In this document: positions 11,454 through 22,600 of the stretch, one piece after another | How the letters are laid out: every line of letters begins with the position of its first letter | Position numbering within the stretch: position 1 is the stretch's first letter | NCBI RefSeq assembly: GCF_007655135.1 | Contig: NC_045127.1 | Span: 124,001-188,000 of the forward strand | Source of the DNA: Punica granatum | Taxonomy: Eukaryota > Streptophyta > Magnoliopsida > Myrtales > Lythraceae | Direction of reading: 5' to 3' | Length of the DNA: 64,000 bases | Notes under the pieces: generated by a model | The model's database searches: none | Told to the model about the DNA's origin: nothing | Seen by the model: only the letters and a program-made list of their open reading frames with translations | Program-made: the position numbers and the translations under genes

Positions 11454-11651
11454 CAGGGGCGAAGCCAGGATTTCTGTCGAGGGGGCTATTATAATAAATA
11501 TGATTTTGGGGTAAAATTTTAAAATTCAAAGTTCAAGGGGGGCAAGGGGGACAAAAATGTTACAATAAACATACTTTTTGGGTAAAATTTTAAAAAATTT
11601 AAAGTTCAGGGGGGGCAATTGCCCCCTGCTTATATGCTGGCTCCGCCCCTG
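11454..11651. mobile_element. hAT-type MITE with 8-bp TSD
   Basis: The 198-bp element begins CAGGGGCGAAGCCAG and ends CTGGCTCCGCCCCTG, near-perfect inverted termini. It is flanked by the identical 8-bp repeat CTGCAATG at 11446-11453 and 11652-11659. An 8-bp duplication points to the hAT superfamily. Inside, the block GGGTAAAATTTTAAAA...AAAGTTCA-GGGGGGC occurs twice. It has no coding capacity and lies about 450 bp upstream of the PRK-type start codon. Confidence 0.88.
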
Positions 11652-11659
11652 CTGCAATG

Positions 11660-12182
11660 AGTATCACATATTTACTTTGAATGAGTAAGAACCAATCAAA
11701 ATATTTGTAAATGAAAATCTGTGAACTCATTATGAGATCAGGTTTTCACTTTCAAGTATCTTAATTAAATGAATGAGTAATACTTACTCAATATTTGCTC
11801 ACAGTATAGCTCCCAGTTGCAGTTCCTGTCCCTGTGGAAGTGAAGTGCATCATCTCCATATTCAATTCCTACCAGTATTGCATGCGCCAATCTCTCTGAT
11901 TTTGTCCTAGTCCCTATCCCCTAGGCCTAGCATATATGGCTGGCTGTCCCCCTCTGTTGACCTAGTATGTACGAGGTAGTAGGTGGAGCACTTTATTTGA
12001 CCCGTTTTAAGCCCTTTAATATCTCTGTCTCTCCATTAATCCTAGAACACTCGGCCACAAAACAAATCGAGACTTCAGAGGTAGAAGAGAGGAAAATTAA
12101 TCAAGATTTAGATTTGGGGCTTTTTGGGTCCATGAATGTTTCTTGCTTTGGGTCTTATCTCGGTTTCTGGCTTCAAGTTCTA
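11660..12182. other. intergenic DNA
   Basis: I see no gene or clear repeat. It separates the PRK-type gene's upstream MITE from the first MULE. Confidence 0.4.
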
Positions 12183-12191
12183 CTTCAAATT

Positions 12192-12401
12192 GAGTAGAAT
12201 ACCACTGTCGTCCTCAACTTATCCCATTGTCACCGTTTTTACCCGTGACATATTTTTGTCATCACTTTGCCCCAACCATTGGCATTCTGTCTACCATTTT
12301 TGCCCCTCTGTTTTCCCCCTTGACAAAAAGATGACCTGGCGTTCGACCTATCGTTAACACTGTTGTCCACAATTATTTTTTAATCGCAGGTGAAGGCCAG
12401 T
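12192..12401. repeat. left terminal inverted repeat of MULE 1
   Basis: Pairs with 17631-17839. Shared landmarks are TGACATATTTTT, GCATTCTGTCTACCA, TTTTGCCCCTC and AATTATTTTTTAATCGC, in the same order in both arms. Confidence 0.9.
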
Positions 12402-12970
12402 CGCAGATGACGTCGTTTTGACCCTCCCCCCTCCCTCCCTCGCCCCCCAAACAAGCTCAAATGACATCGTTTGGTCGTCGACCTTCCCTCCCAACTGATT
12501 CGTTCCTTACCCCATTTTGGTGCCAATCTGACATTTGCGCCCAATTTTCTGAAAAAAAAAAATTAGAAACCCTATTGTCTATATTCTGATACAATTGAAG
12601 GAAGACTAGTTAGTGAGGAATTGTGGAAGATTCTCTGAGGTTCTATCCACGCATTAGAGCAATCAAGGTGAGAAAAAGCTTCTTCTTTCTTCTTTTCGGT
12701 TTGTTCGATGTGGTCCCCCATTCTTTGTTCTGGTTGTGGTCCCTTGCTTTTGTCATTGTGCTGGAGCGTTGAAGTTGCTGGTGGCTTTTGTTTTCTTCAC
12801 GCGGTTTTGATTGTTTGTTGGTTAAAAAGCCTTCAATTTGTTTTTTTGAGTTGCTGTTGGCTCTTTTTTTTTTAGTTGGGTTTGATGTGGTCCCCATTTT
12901 CTTTGTTCAGTTTGTTGTTTTCTGCATAATGACTGTGATTTTTGGTTTAATCATTTGTTTATGCACAGTT

Positions 12971-15586
12971 ATGGCTGAAGATGACTATTATACAGTCGTT
13001 TTCCATCATGGGGGCGTGCTTGTGTCTAGACCCCAGATGGAGTACATTGGGGGACAAATTGATTCATGGGACTATGTGGACATTGATCGTACATCAATTC
13101 CATTTGTTGAGTGGAGATTTGAAGAGCTTTATGGGGACAATGCAAAATACAAGACAGTTTATTGGTTGGATCCAGGTTTAAAAGTAAAGGATGGGCTAAG
13201 ACCTTTTGAAAATGACACGGACGTTAGAATGCTTTACTTTGTTGTTCATGAAAAAGCTCAAAACAGAGAAATACATTTCTATTTTGAGCATGAGGATGAA
13301 GTGGAAGTTATTGATGGAGACAGTGAGGATGATGACTGTGGAGACAGTGAAAATAAAGCTTATAAACCAAGACATAAAGATGAGGGTGGAGACAGTGAAG
13401 ATGATGAGGACGAAATTGTTGCAAATACTGGAAGTGGCACTCCAGGATGTTCTGGTAATTCAATGCCAAACTCAAAGAAGCCAAAGAAACAAAAGTGGAA
13501 GGCATGTAATGGTAGGCCCAGGTATCCAAATGTTGAGGATGTTCAGAGGCCCATGAGACAAGAAAGACAGTTGATGATGCTGATGATGAAGGGGTTACCA
13601 TTCTGATCGGATGGGAAGCATTAGAGGGGACAATGATGATGAAGGACGAGATGAGATTAAGCCTCCACAGTTCAATAAAGGGGCACCATTTGGACATGTC
13701 AATTTGCAGTTATATATGCTTTTTCCAACATTGAAAATGTTTAAGCAAGCTGTGAAGGACTACACAGTAGTATTGGGGAGGCCAATGAAACTAGTGAAGA
13801 CGGACAAAGGGAGATGCATGTATATATGTGAACAAGGTTGTGACTGGAACATATTTTGTTCTTGGGCAAAAGTTCATGGGAGTTATCAGATCAAGACTTT
13901 TAATCCCAGTCATACATGTAGCAAGAAGTTGAAAAACCATCAAGCTACCAGTAAATGGGTTGCAGACAAGCTTGTTGAATTCATGAGGCAAGTTCCTGAC
14001 ATGATTGTTGCTGATGCCTTTAAGTACATGGTTAGCACATTCCAAGTTCGATTGGCTGACATGAAGATTTACAGAGCTATGCGCATTGCTAGGGAAGTTG
14101 TTGAAGGTTTTGAGAATGATCAGTATGCAAGATTGAGGGATTACTGTATAGAGCTTTTAACAAGCGATGCTGGCTCAACTGTAGGGATACATGTTGAGAG
14201 ACCAGACCTATCTTTTCCTGCGATGTTTAATAGACTATATTGTTGCTTTGATGCATGAAAAAAATGAGTACTGGATGGTTGCCGACCTCTTATAGGTTTA
14301 GATGGGTGTTTCCTTAAAGGTTACTATGAAGGCATCCTGTTAGCAGCAGTCAGTCTAAATGGAAACCATTCCTTTTATGTCATTGCATATGCCATTGTTG
14401 GCCAAAAGACCAAGGACACATGAAGTTGGTTCCTTACTCGACTATTCGAAGATATAGGACATCCAAAAGATTAGGGCTGTGAATTTATTTTAGACATGCA
14501 AAAGGTACAGTAGTCTTTTACTGTAAAACATTGTGTTAATTGACATGTACAATGTGTGATACAGTTTAATGACCAACTTTTAATTGTTTTGTAGGGTCTG
14601 CTACCTACTATGGAAGAGCTAGCTCCAGGAACAAAGCATAGGTTATGTTTGAGACACTGAGAGGCCAATATATGAAAATATTGGAGAACTGTAGAGTTAA
14701 GAAACCTGTTGTGGGACTGTGCTCGATGCCAAACAATGCCAGAATTTGAAAAGAAGTTTTTGGAACTGAAGGAGCTGAGTATGCATGCATGGACATAGCT
14801 TAATAATTTACAACATCACAACTGGACAAGATCTGCATTCGGTACTACAAGCAAGAACTGTGCTTTGACCAACAACATGTCAGAGCAATTCAATGCAACT
14901 ATAGTGAAAATGAGAGGCAAACCCATCATTTCAATGTAGGAAGAAATAATGGTATATCTGATGAACAAGATGAACAAAATCAAGAAGCAGTTGACACAAT
15001 ATAGGGGTCCAATAGCTCCTACTGCACAGACCAAGCTTGAGGTTGCTAAGCAAATGAGCAATTCATGGATTCCATTGTGGGTAGGCGATGAAAATATCTC
15101 AATGTTCGAAGTGCAACATGTAGTGAGATTGAATGAGAAGTATGCTGTAGACATTAAAGAGTGCACATGCTCTTGCAGAGAGTGGCAACTTAGTGGGATC
15201 CCATGTGCTCATGCAGTAGCTTGTATGGGCCATAATGTCATGCGGTAGCTTGTATGGGCCATAATGACCTTCAACCTGAGCTTTTTGTCCATCGGTATTA
15301 CTCGAATGAGACATGGGAGAAAATGTACATGTCATACATCCATCCAGTGAGAGGGTCTGGCCAATGGGAACAAAATGGAGATGATTCTATTCAGCCTCCT
15401 AAATATTGCAAGGGTGGAAGGGGACCTAAAAAGAAGAGAAATAGAGCCAATGATTTGCCTAATAATCCATTCAAGGCAAAAAGAAAACTGAAGACATTCA
15501 CATGTGGAACGTGTGGTAGGAAATGTCATAATAGTAGATTGTATAGGGGAACTAGCGTAAAAGGAAAGACCATCAAAGAAGACTAA
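12971..15586 (+). pseudogene. MULE 1 transposase (MuDR-like), broken
   Basis: The apparent start is the ATG at 12971, just after a splice acceptor (GCACAG); a donor near 12669 suggests a 5'-leader intron. Order: a PB1-like N-terminal domain (DDYYTVVFHHGG... MEYIGGQID), an acidic Asp/Glu-rich linker, a MuDR domain from 13660 (FPTLKMFKQAVKDYTVVLGR), then the DDE core (GLDGCFLKGYY near 14300). An intron lies at about 14504-14594. The core continues through NNMSEQFNATI near 14875, a SWIM zinc finger (CTCSCREWQLSGIPCAHAVA, 15166-15225) and a C-terminal zinc knuckle (CGTCGRKCHN). It is broken by a frame change near 13600, several stops (for example 14256, 14421 and 14656), and a short tandem duplication in the SWIM region at 15214-15268. 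It would have cut and pasted the element in the nucleus. Confidence 0.88.
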
Positions 15587-17630
15587 GACTTCTACAAAGG
15601 ATAAGGTAATTTCATCACTTGAATAATTGAGTATTGAAAAGAATTAATAAAGATGCTTGTAATGAGAATTTCACATTTCTTATTGTGCATGGCAACTATC
15701 AGGGCTGAAGGACAATGGGCTAGCACAACTGCTTAAGGACAAACGATCAGGAAAAATGGTGAAGGATAAGGGAACAATAGGAATGGTCAAGGTCAAGGCA
15801 ATAAAAGAAATGGTGAATGGCTAGAAGAACAATCCAAGAATAGTAGCAGTGATGCATCTCCCTTATCCACTCAAGTTCAGGTACTGAGTAGCTCATTCAA
15901 TTCAAAATAGTTATTTCAATCTTTTATAGCTAAAATTGTAATCTTATATCATTTTTGTAGGTTACTCGACCTGAAGATGTTCCACTATTTATACTAACTC
16001 CAACCATTTCTAATCAAGTGCAGGTATGCATACTAGAATCCACTATATCATATTGGCTTGGTTGTAAAATCCATTATAACATACTGTATTATGCAATGGA
16101 TTACAAAAAATTGGACCTATGGATGGGGGATGGGTCCAAGTAGGCCATATGTATATGCACCACCCCGACCAACCATCACAAGTACATCAACAGTGAGACC
16201 AAGCATGCTAAGTACATCAACTGTGAGACCAACCATGGCAAGTACATCAGCAGTGAGACCCTCACCTCACAAGCTAAGCATGCAAAATCCATCTCCAACA
16301 CTACCTGTGAGACCCCCACCTCGCAGGCCAAGCATGCAATATCCATTTCGATCCCCTCTACCACTTGTTCAGATAAGATAACAATTAAGGAGTCCCTTTC
16401 AGAAACCAAATCTATCTCCTCCACCACCAATTCAGCATGATCCTCCAACAATCACCCTTGCACCATTTGACATCAAGGGGCAAAATCGTGTGACAAGTGA
16501 ATCTTTACAACCATCAACCAGGGTCACAAGGGCTATGTCAAAGAAGATGACCTCATCACCCAACTCCAACAACCAGTCGTGAAGCAACTTCAATAGTAGG
16601 TACAGTGGTCTTTTGGGTAGGGATTCCAGTATGCATGTTTGTCTTTTGGATAAGGATGTTGGTAATGCATATTCCATAAATGTATATCAATGTATAGCTC
16701 TGTCAAGCATAATGCCTTTTAAAAACTGCATAGTAAAGCAGTTGTGAAGCACAAGTACATCAATGAAGCATTTGTATATGGTTCTGAAGCACTTTTAATG
16801 AAATGACAAAGTTAAAGCAGGTGTAAAGTAGTTGTATATGGTTCTGAAGTAGTTTTACTGATTCACAAAGTTAAAGCAGTTGCAAAGTAAGAACATTCTT
16901 GTAGAATAACAATACCTTCATTGCTTGATTCATCATTCGATACACACACCATAGGAGTTGCTTCAAACAAGAATATCAAAATGTAAAGCAACTCCAGAAC
17001 AACCAGTCTCATATCACTCTCATACCACACTTCATTCGCACCACCAGAACAATCGCTAAACCCATAAACACAACCAATATTTCCAAAATTCAACAAACAG
17101 TTCTAAGTCTATTCAGCAATTTCTCATTAGAGATATTCCTCATCCTCATACGACTAATCAACCTCTGCTCCTTAGAAACCATGGATGAGCTCCAAGCAGA
17201 TCTTCCCATTCGAAGTACCCACAGCTTCTTCTCTCGTTCTTCCAAAATGGGCATGGTAAAATGCTCTTCCAGGATTTGCTTTAGTGTAAGAAGTCATCTT
17301 CGCAGCTCTTACGCCACAATTGTAGAAGATCGATGTGGCTCCAATAATGCTTAAGCTGCTGTAAGTCGTGCTCCTTGGATAATAGCTCTCTTTCCCGACA
17401 ATAGGATCACTTGAACCATCCGAATTGCACCATTGAGAGTGCGATTGAAAGTATGAACTCATTGAGGCCTTCAATTTCTCCCTATCCGTTCCTGCAACAA
17501 AGCCAAATTTGGGGGAATTGGAAATTAGGGTTAGGGATTCAATTTCGATTTCCAATAAAAAGGGGCAAGTGGGGGGGAAGGTCAACAACCAAACGATGTC
17601 ATTTGACCTGTTTGGGGGGGGGGGGAGGGC
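15587..17630 (+). other. MULE 1 3' region: spliced tail and proline/serine-rich repeat
   Basis: After the transposase frame, donor/acceptor-like pairs at about 15606/15702 and 15879/15960 suggest more 3' exons. 16165-16375 encodes a low-complexity Ser/Thr/Pro-Arg tail built from a roughly 30-bp unit repeated about three times (STSTVRPSM, STSTVRPTM, STSAVRPSP). From 16560 to 17630 I see no frame on the plus strand. A minus-strand 138-codon frame at 17172-17588 is not recognisable and could be chance or captured sequence. Confidence 0.45.
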
Positions 17631-17839
17631 ACTGGCCTTTACCGCGATTAAAAAATAATTGTCGACAACGGCGTTAACGTCAAGTTAGACGCTAGGTCAT
17701 CTTTCTATCAATGGGGAACATGGAGGGGCAAAACTGGTAGACAGAATGCTAACATTTGAGGTCAAGTGGTGGTAAAAATATGTCATGGACAAACACGGTG
17801 GCAATAAGATAAGTTGATGGTGACAGTGGTAGTTTACTC
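17631..17839. repeat. right terminal inverted repeat of MULE 1
   Basis: The reverse complement matches 12192-12401 over its length with scattered substitutions; by eye the arms are roughly 80-85% alike, which was not computed. Confidence 0.9.
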
Positions 17840-18003
17840 CTTTAAATTTGATGCTGCTTGTGGGTTGTCATATGCACATTATTATTGTCGTGTCAGAATC
17901 ACAGGCTGGGAACCTCCCTAAAACCCTAGAAATAGGTGACTGATAAAAAAAAAAAGAAGGCAAAAGGGGCATTTTAATTTAGAGATTCAATTTTCATTGT
18001 ACT

Positions 18004-18483
18004 TGTTAAGACATAATGTCCCACATGGAAAAACTAAAGAGAATTCCATGGGTTTATAAGTGATTGGATACCACAACCAATCAGCTTAAAGTTTTGGCTT
18101 GGAAATGGGCCCAATCGCTTTTAGGCCCAGTGATATTTTACATGATATCAGAGCGGGTTACGCTTTCGCATGCCTACGTGGGTTTACACTACACAGACCC
18201 AATATCGAGAGCGCCTCATATTAGTCCCTCCTCGCTCGAGCATGGAAGATGAGCCCGGCTCGATGTCAGTTGTTGAGGGAGGGTGTTTACGGGCACGTGA
18301 CAACGTGTAGGCAGAAATAGACACACGTTGCTCGTGAGGGCGGGTGTTGAGACATAACATCGCACATGGGAAAACTAAAGAGAATTCCATGGGTTTATAA
18401 GTAATTGGATACCATAACCAATTAGCTCGAACTTTTTTATTGGAGATGGGTCCAATCGCTTATAAGCCCTGTGGTATTTTACA
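18004..18483 (+). mobile_element. TRIM retrotransposon (480 bp, 139-bp LTRs)
   Basis: Two direct repeats of exactly 139 bp, 18004-18142 and 18345-18483, each begin TGTT and end ACA and share GAGAATTCCATGGGTTTATA. Immediately after the left repeat is TGATATCAGAGCGGG, matching the initiator-Met tRNA primer binding site (TGGTATCAGAGC) with one change. Just before the right repeat is the purine tract GAGGGCGGG. Flanks are GTACT (17999-18003) and ATACT (18484-18488), a 5-bp duplication with one mismatch. The 202-bp interior cannot code, so mobility would need proteins supplied by another LTR element. All TRIM hallmarks are present; the LTRs differ at several sites, so it is not a recent insertion. 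Confidence 0.92.
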
Positions 18484-19637
18484 ATACTAGATCCATGTGC
18501 CTCCCTATATAACTGAATTTAGAGATTCAGTTATAGAAAGGTCATGATAAACCGCAAAGCCCTCCACTTTTGATGCAAGAAGAGATGGGCATCATAGGCG
18601 CAACTAGTCCCCTTTGCTAGTTGTATCCACATAAGGGCTTGGTATGAAACTTGACTCTCAAAGTGGTAATTGACATGAAAGCCATTAAGAGCCAGCGTTT
18701 TCACCTCCTTAAAGGAGGTAAGCAAGTTCTATAACTAGTGATGAAGAAGCATTGGCATGACCAGATTTGGAGTTGAGCTTCTTTGCCTCACACTCATGGT
18801 GGATGATGAAATTACATTCTCACAATTTAAGAAGGAAATTAGAGCGAGAGAAAATGGATTACACTGGCGTGACATAAGTTGCAACTGGAATTGATGATAT
18901 CTGTTACTACTGGATGGCTGAAAGTCCAAGACATTGGACTGGCGCGCGTGAGATTTTGGTAATGAAAGTTACGAGTGAAAGCTATTGCCGCAGCTAGTTC
19001 TAGTATTCCTATATATGTCCTTCCATGTTTTAATCATTTGTGCTCGATTTTCCTTCTTTGGTTCGTGAATTTTAATTCCATGTTTGGCAATAGCCTACTT
19101 ACTGGAAGCTATTGCAAAAGAAGTCCGTTTCCTAGAACTGTCTAGGCTGTAGCATAGCAGGTCTTAATTCCTGTGAACGTGACACAACTAAACTTTTGTT
19201 GTACCACATTGTTCTAAACTTCTTGACCTACGGTCATGGAGAATTAATTACCTGAGCATTAACCTAGTAGCTTGGACAGGAAGCTTGGAGAGGACCGTGC
19301 ACGGCTAGATATATTACCATCAAATTAGCTCCTTAATACATATGGTCATGGACAATTAATCATGGACAACTTTCCCGATTGTGGTATACCGGGCTTCATC
19401 CTTGAAGGGGCACCTTTAGAAACAGTAGGATTGATCTTCATCGGACCTCGTGCTGCAGCAATTCTTGAACTTCAAAGTTTCCTCAGTTGGAACAATCAGG
19501 AAGCAGTTGCAGTACGGAAGCAAAGATCAGGTATCCTATAATTTTGTGCATTGGCGCATGCTATGCTAGCTATTGGTACAAGAGGAATTGCACATGGAAA
19601 TAATCCTTCTCCTTGGGTATTGAGAAGAACAAATCAC
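18484..19637. other. intergenic DNA between the TRIM element and the SRF gene
   Basis: No gene supported. A 59-codon plus-strand frame (about 19359-19538, beginning MDNFPDCGIPGFILEGAPLE) is not recognised. The last 200-300 bp before 19638 should carry the 3' end of the minus-strand SRF transcript. Confidence 0.4.
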
Positions 19638-22600
19638 TCAATAGTCATAGTCATCCAAACGACTAGAAGCCCCAGGACTCTCTCCTCTCTTGTTGATGCT
19701 TGACCGTTGAACTAACCGCACCAATGCTTGCACCACTTCTGACATTGGTGGCCGGAACTCTGGCTCCGCCTACAAAAGCCACAGGGAAATAAGAGATTTT
19801 GTTCGAATAAAAGACTTCACAATAGGCCAGGTTATTTAGGTTATCCATCCCTGTCCTATTTCCATTTGCTCTTGTGACTGCAGAACTACTGTCACTTTGT
19901 TTGAAATCGTCTAAGAAACACAGGCTATAACAGATTGAAATTCATTATATTGCAACATATAGAAAGTTCAGAGTGCATATCCTGTGGCGTATTTTCCGTC
20001 TGATTAGCGACCTGCCCTGAAGAAGGCAGAAGGGGGTTTACCTGTAGACACAGTGCTATGATATCAGCAAATCTGGACACAGACGTGGGAGGGTAGAGAC
20101 CACGGAGTGCTGGGTCCACCATTTTCTCCAAAGCATCAATGTCAATAAGCTGTGGCATAGCCCAGCGGACCAGGCATTGCTCTGACCTTGGTTTTGAAAA
20201 ACTCCAAATTGAAACACAAAAAGAGCAAGTGTTCAGATTTCGGTAATGGAGCTTTCCATATGAGATTGACTCATCGAGTTGCAGCCATCAGAACATTAAA
20301 TTTTTATAGCAACTAAGATGCACCTGTCAAGAGGCATTCGACCTGTCAACAACTCCAGCATGACAACCCCAAAACTATAAACGTCACTCTTCAATGTATA
20401 AGCTGATGGACTCGAGCACTCTGGTGCATTATATCCTGCTCCCAAATTTTGACTTGTGAGCTGAAAAACAGGGATGCACATCGCGATTAGGAGGATTAAT
20501 GTTGAGGTTTGCTCTTAAGATGTAGTAGCACTTGTACAATTGTCAGCTAACAGTTGAAAGATTTAAATATTTCCTTCTTGTGCTAAAGGATTCCTGTTGC
20601 ATTGATTGCTTGAAAGGCCATTAGATAATGTTGTGATCTGCATTGAAGCTAGTATCATACTTCAGCCCAAGACTACATAGCAGAAACTCTAAGAAGAGAA
20701 TGAAAGCTAAGTCGCAGTCTGTTGAACTGTCAGGGGACGTGCCTGGATTCAGTCACATATTCATGCAACATCATGTATTGAAAAATCTACCTGGTACATC
20801 AGACTATTATTTGTATGAAGTGCCAACAGGATGCAGCTTAAGAATTAACCTGATGGAAAGTCGCCAAACCACAGTCAGACAGACGAGGATTGAGTTCCAT
20901 GTCAAGCAAGATATTGGATGATTTGATGCTCTTGTGGACTATTGATGGAGAAAAAACTTCGTGGAGGTACCTGACAATGACAAGAGAAACAAAAGAAAGA
21001 GATATGAGAAATTGCGGATTCACCATTGCAAAATTACATGTCGTCTCTCTCTCTAGCTCTCTCTTGTAGAACGGTTGTAGTATTTGCATTACTCACTCAA
21101 CTGCCCGAGCCGTTCCTAGAGCAATTCTGACTCTAGTGTTCCAGGTTAAAGGTTTGCTGTAGTCATCTGACATGTGTAGGAATTCGTGAAGTGAACCATT
21201 CCTGAAATAGTCATAGATTAACATGTTGTGCCCCTGTTCGGAGCAATAACCAAGAAGTTCTACAATGTTTGGATGGTGAAGGCTGGAGATCTTCTGGATG
21301 ATTTCTGAAAATTCTTCCGGTTTCCGCCCTTGGAAAAGTGAGGAATCGATCTTTTTGACAGCGATAACCTGATATAAAAATATATATGATTTCTATAGTT
21401 AGGAGCACATTTTAGCAGACAGTTTTGATATTTTGAAAGAGTTCTGCTGCTGATGTGTGCAGATGGCAGGTGTATGAACCAGGGATAAACCTTCGTGAAG
21501 AATGCCTTGCATCATAGAATGCAATATGTAGTTCACTATTCTGAATTCATATAATTTCTAAAGTTATACTGGAATGATAAATAAGCTATCAGAATAAACC
21601 CTTTTTAATGCTACATGAATTTTACTGGACTCGAATCATGAGATGTGGGAGATATCAGAGGAAGCCAGTGAAACAACAGGTGCACCAACCAACAAGCATT
21701 ACCAAGGTCAGGTATTATGATGTACAATTGGCTGAGCAACACTACTGTACCTTCCCATCTGCATATTTAGCCCGATAAACGCGCCCGATGGATCCCTTAC
21801 CAATCAGTCGGCCAGTTGCAAAGTTACAGGTACAGGTCTGTAGGTCTGCCAAGCTATAGGATACAGCTAGGAAAGAGGTGCTTCTTCTGGCATTCAACTG
21901 ATTAGCAAACTCATCATCCTTCAAGGAACTCATGCCATCATAGAGTGGAGCCCTGAATCCAATAGATGGGGATTTTTGCAGAGCCTTGGCATCCAAGGAA
22001 GCCGATGAATCCCGTGATTTATGATCTATTAACAGACCCCAGGCGCCAAGATTTGAGCAACTGAAAAAATGTCGTTATAACTGATGCTACAGAGGGATTT
22101 GTTTTACCTTTAAAGTTTTTACAGATGTCAGCTCGCAAGTCATCAGACAATTCCTGGGAGGTAAGTGGGGTAAAGGCTCTGCGTTGGCTGGCTCTCTCTT
22201 CATCCAGAAAATGAGAGGGAACAGAAGAAGCAGAAGAGCGCCTTGAGAATACAGCCATCAGAAGCGCCAGCACCACTAACACTCCCATGATTATCCCTGC
22301 AATGGCCAATCCATTCACACTCGACTTCCCACCCCCATCTTGCCCTTCTTTAGACCGATGGTTAATGCGAGCAGCACCAGGGGGTGGTGGTGGAGCTGGA
22401 CCAGATGACCAAGAATTCCCTCCAGTCCTTTACGCAGCACCGACATACAGACAGAGAATAGAAAAGAGAAAACTTCAGGATATTGAGGAACTCGTCAATA
22501 TTGCGTGCATAGCCGCTGCAAACTTACTCAATGTTTTCTATATTCTTCAGATCCTCTGGTATCCAGCCAGTAAATCGATTGTTCTCAACATTCCTGGCAT

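Larger units (their letters stand above)
12192..17839 (+). mobile_element. Mutator-like element 1 (MuDR type), full length, dead transposase
   Basis: A 5,648-bp element. The left terminus (GAGTAGAATACCACTGTC, 12192-12401) and the right terminus (17631-17839, reverse complement GAGTAAACTACCACTGTC) are inverted repeats of about 210 bp. Flanking 9-bp repeats are CTTCAAATT (12183-12191) and CTTTAAATT (17840-17848), one mismatch apart, as expected for an aging MULE insertion. Inside is a MuDR-like transposase gene on the plus strand, now broken. A poly(G) run of about 13 lies just inside the right repeat (17614-17626). Both ends and the TSD make the limits firm. Confidence 0.93.

Noticed and set aside
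12643..12897. Minus-strand Lys-rich 84-codon frame
   Set aside because: Falls inside the MULE 1 leader intron; low complexity, with no supporting motif.
13308..13697. 129-codon minus-strand frame in MULE 1
   Set aside because: Antisense of the acidic GAT-rich transposase linker.
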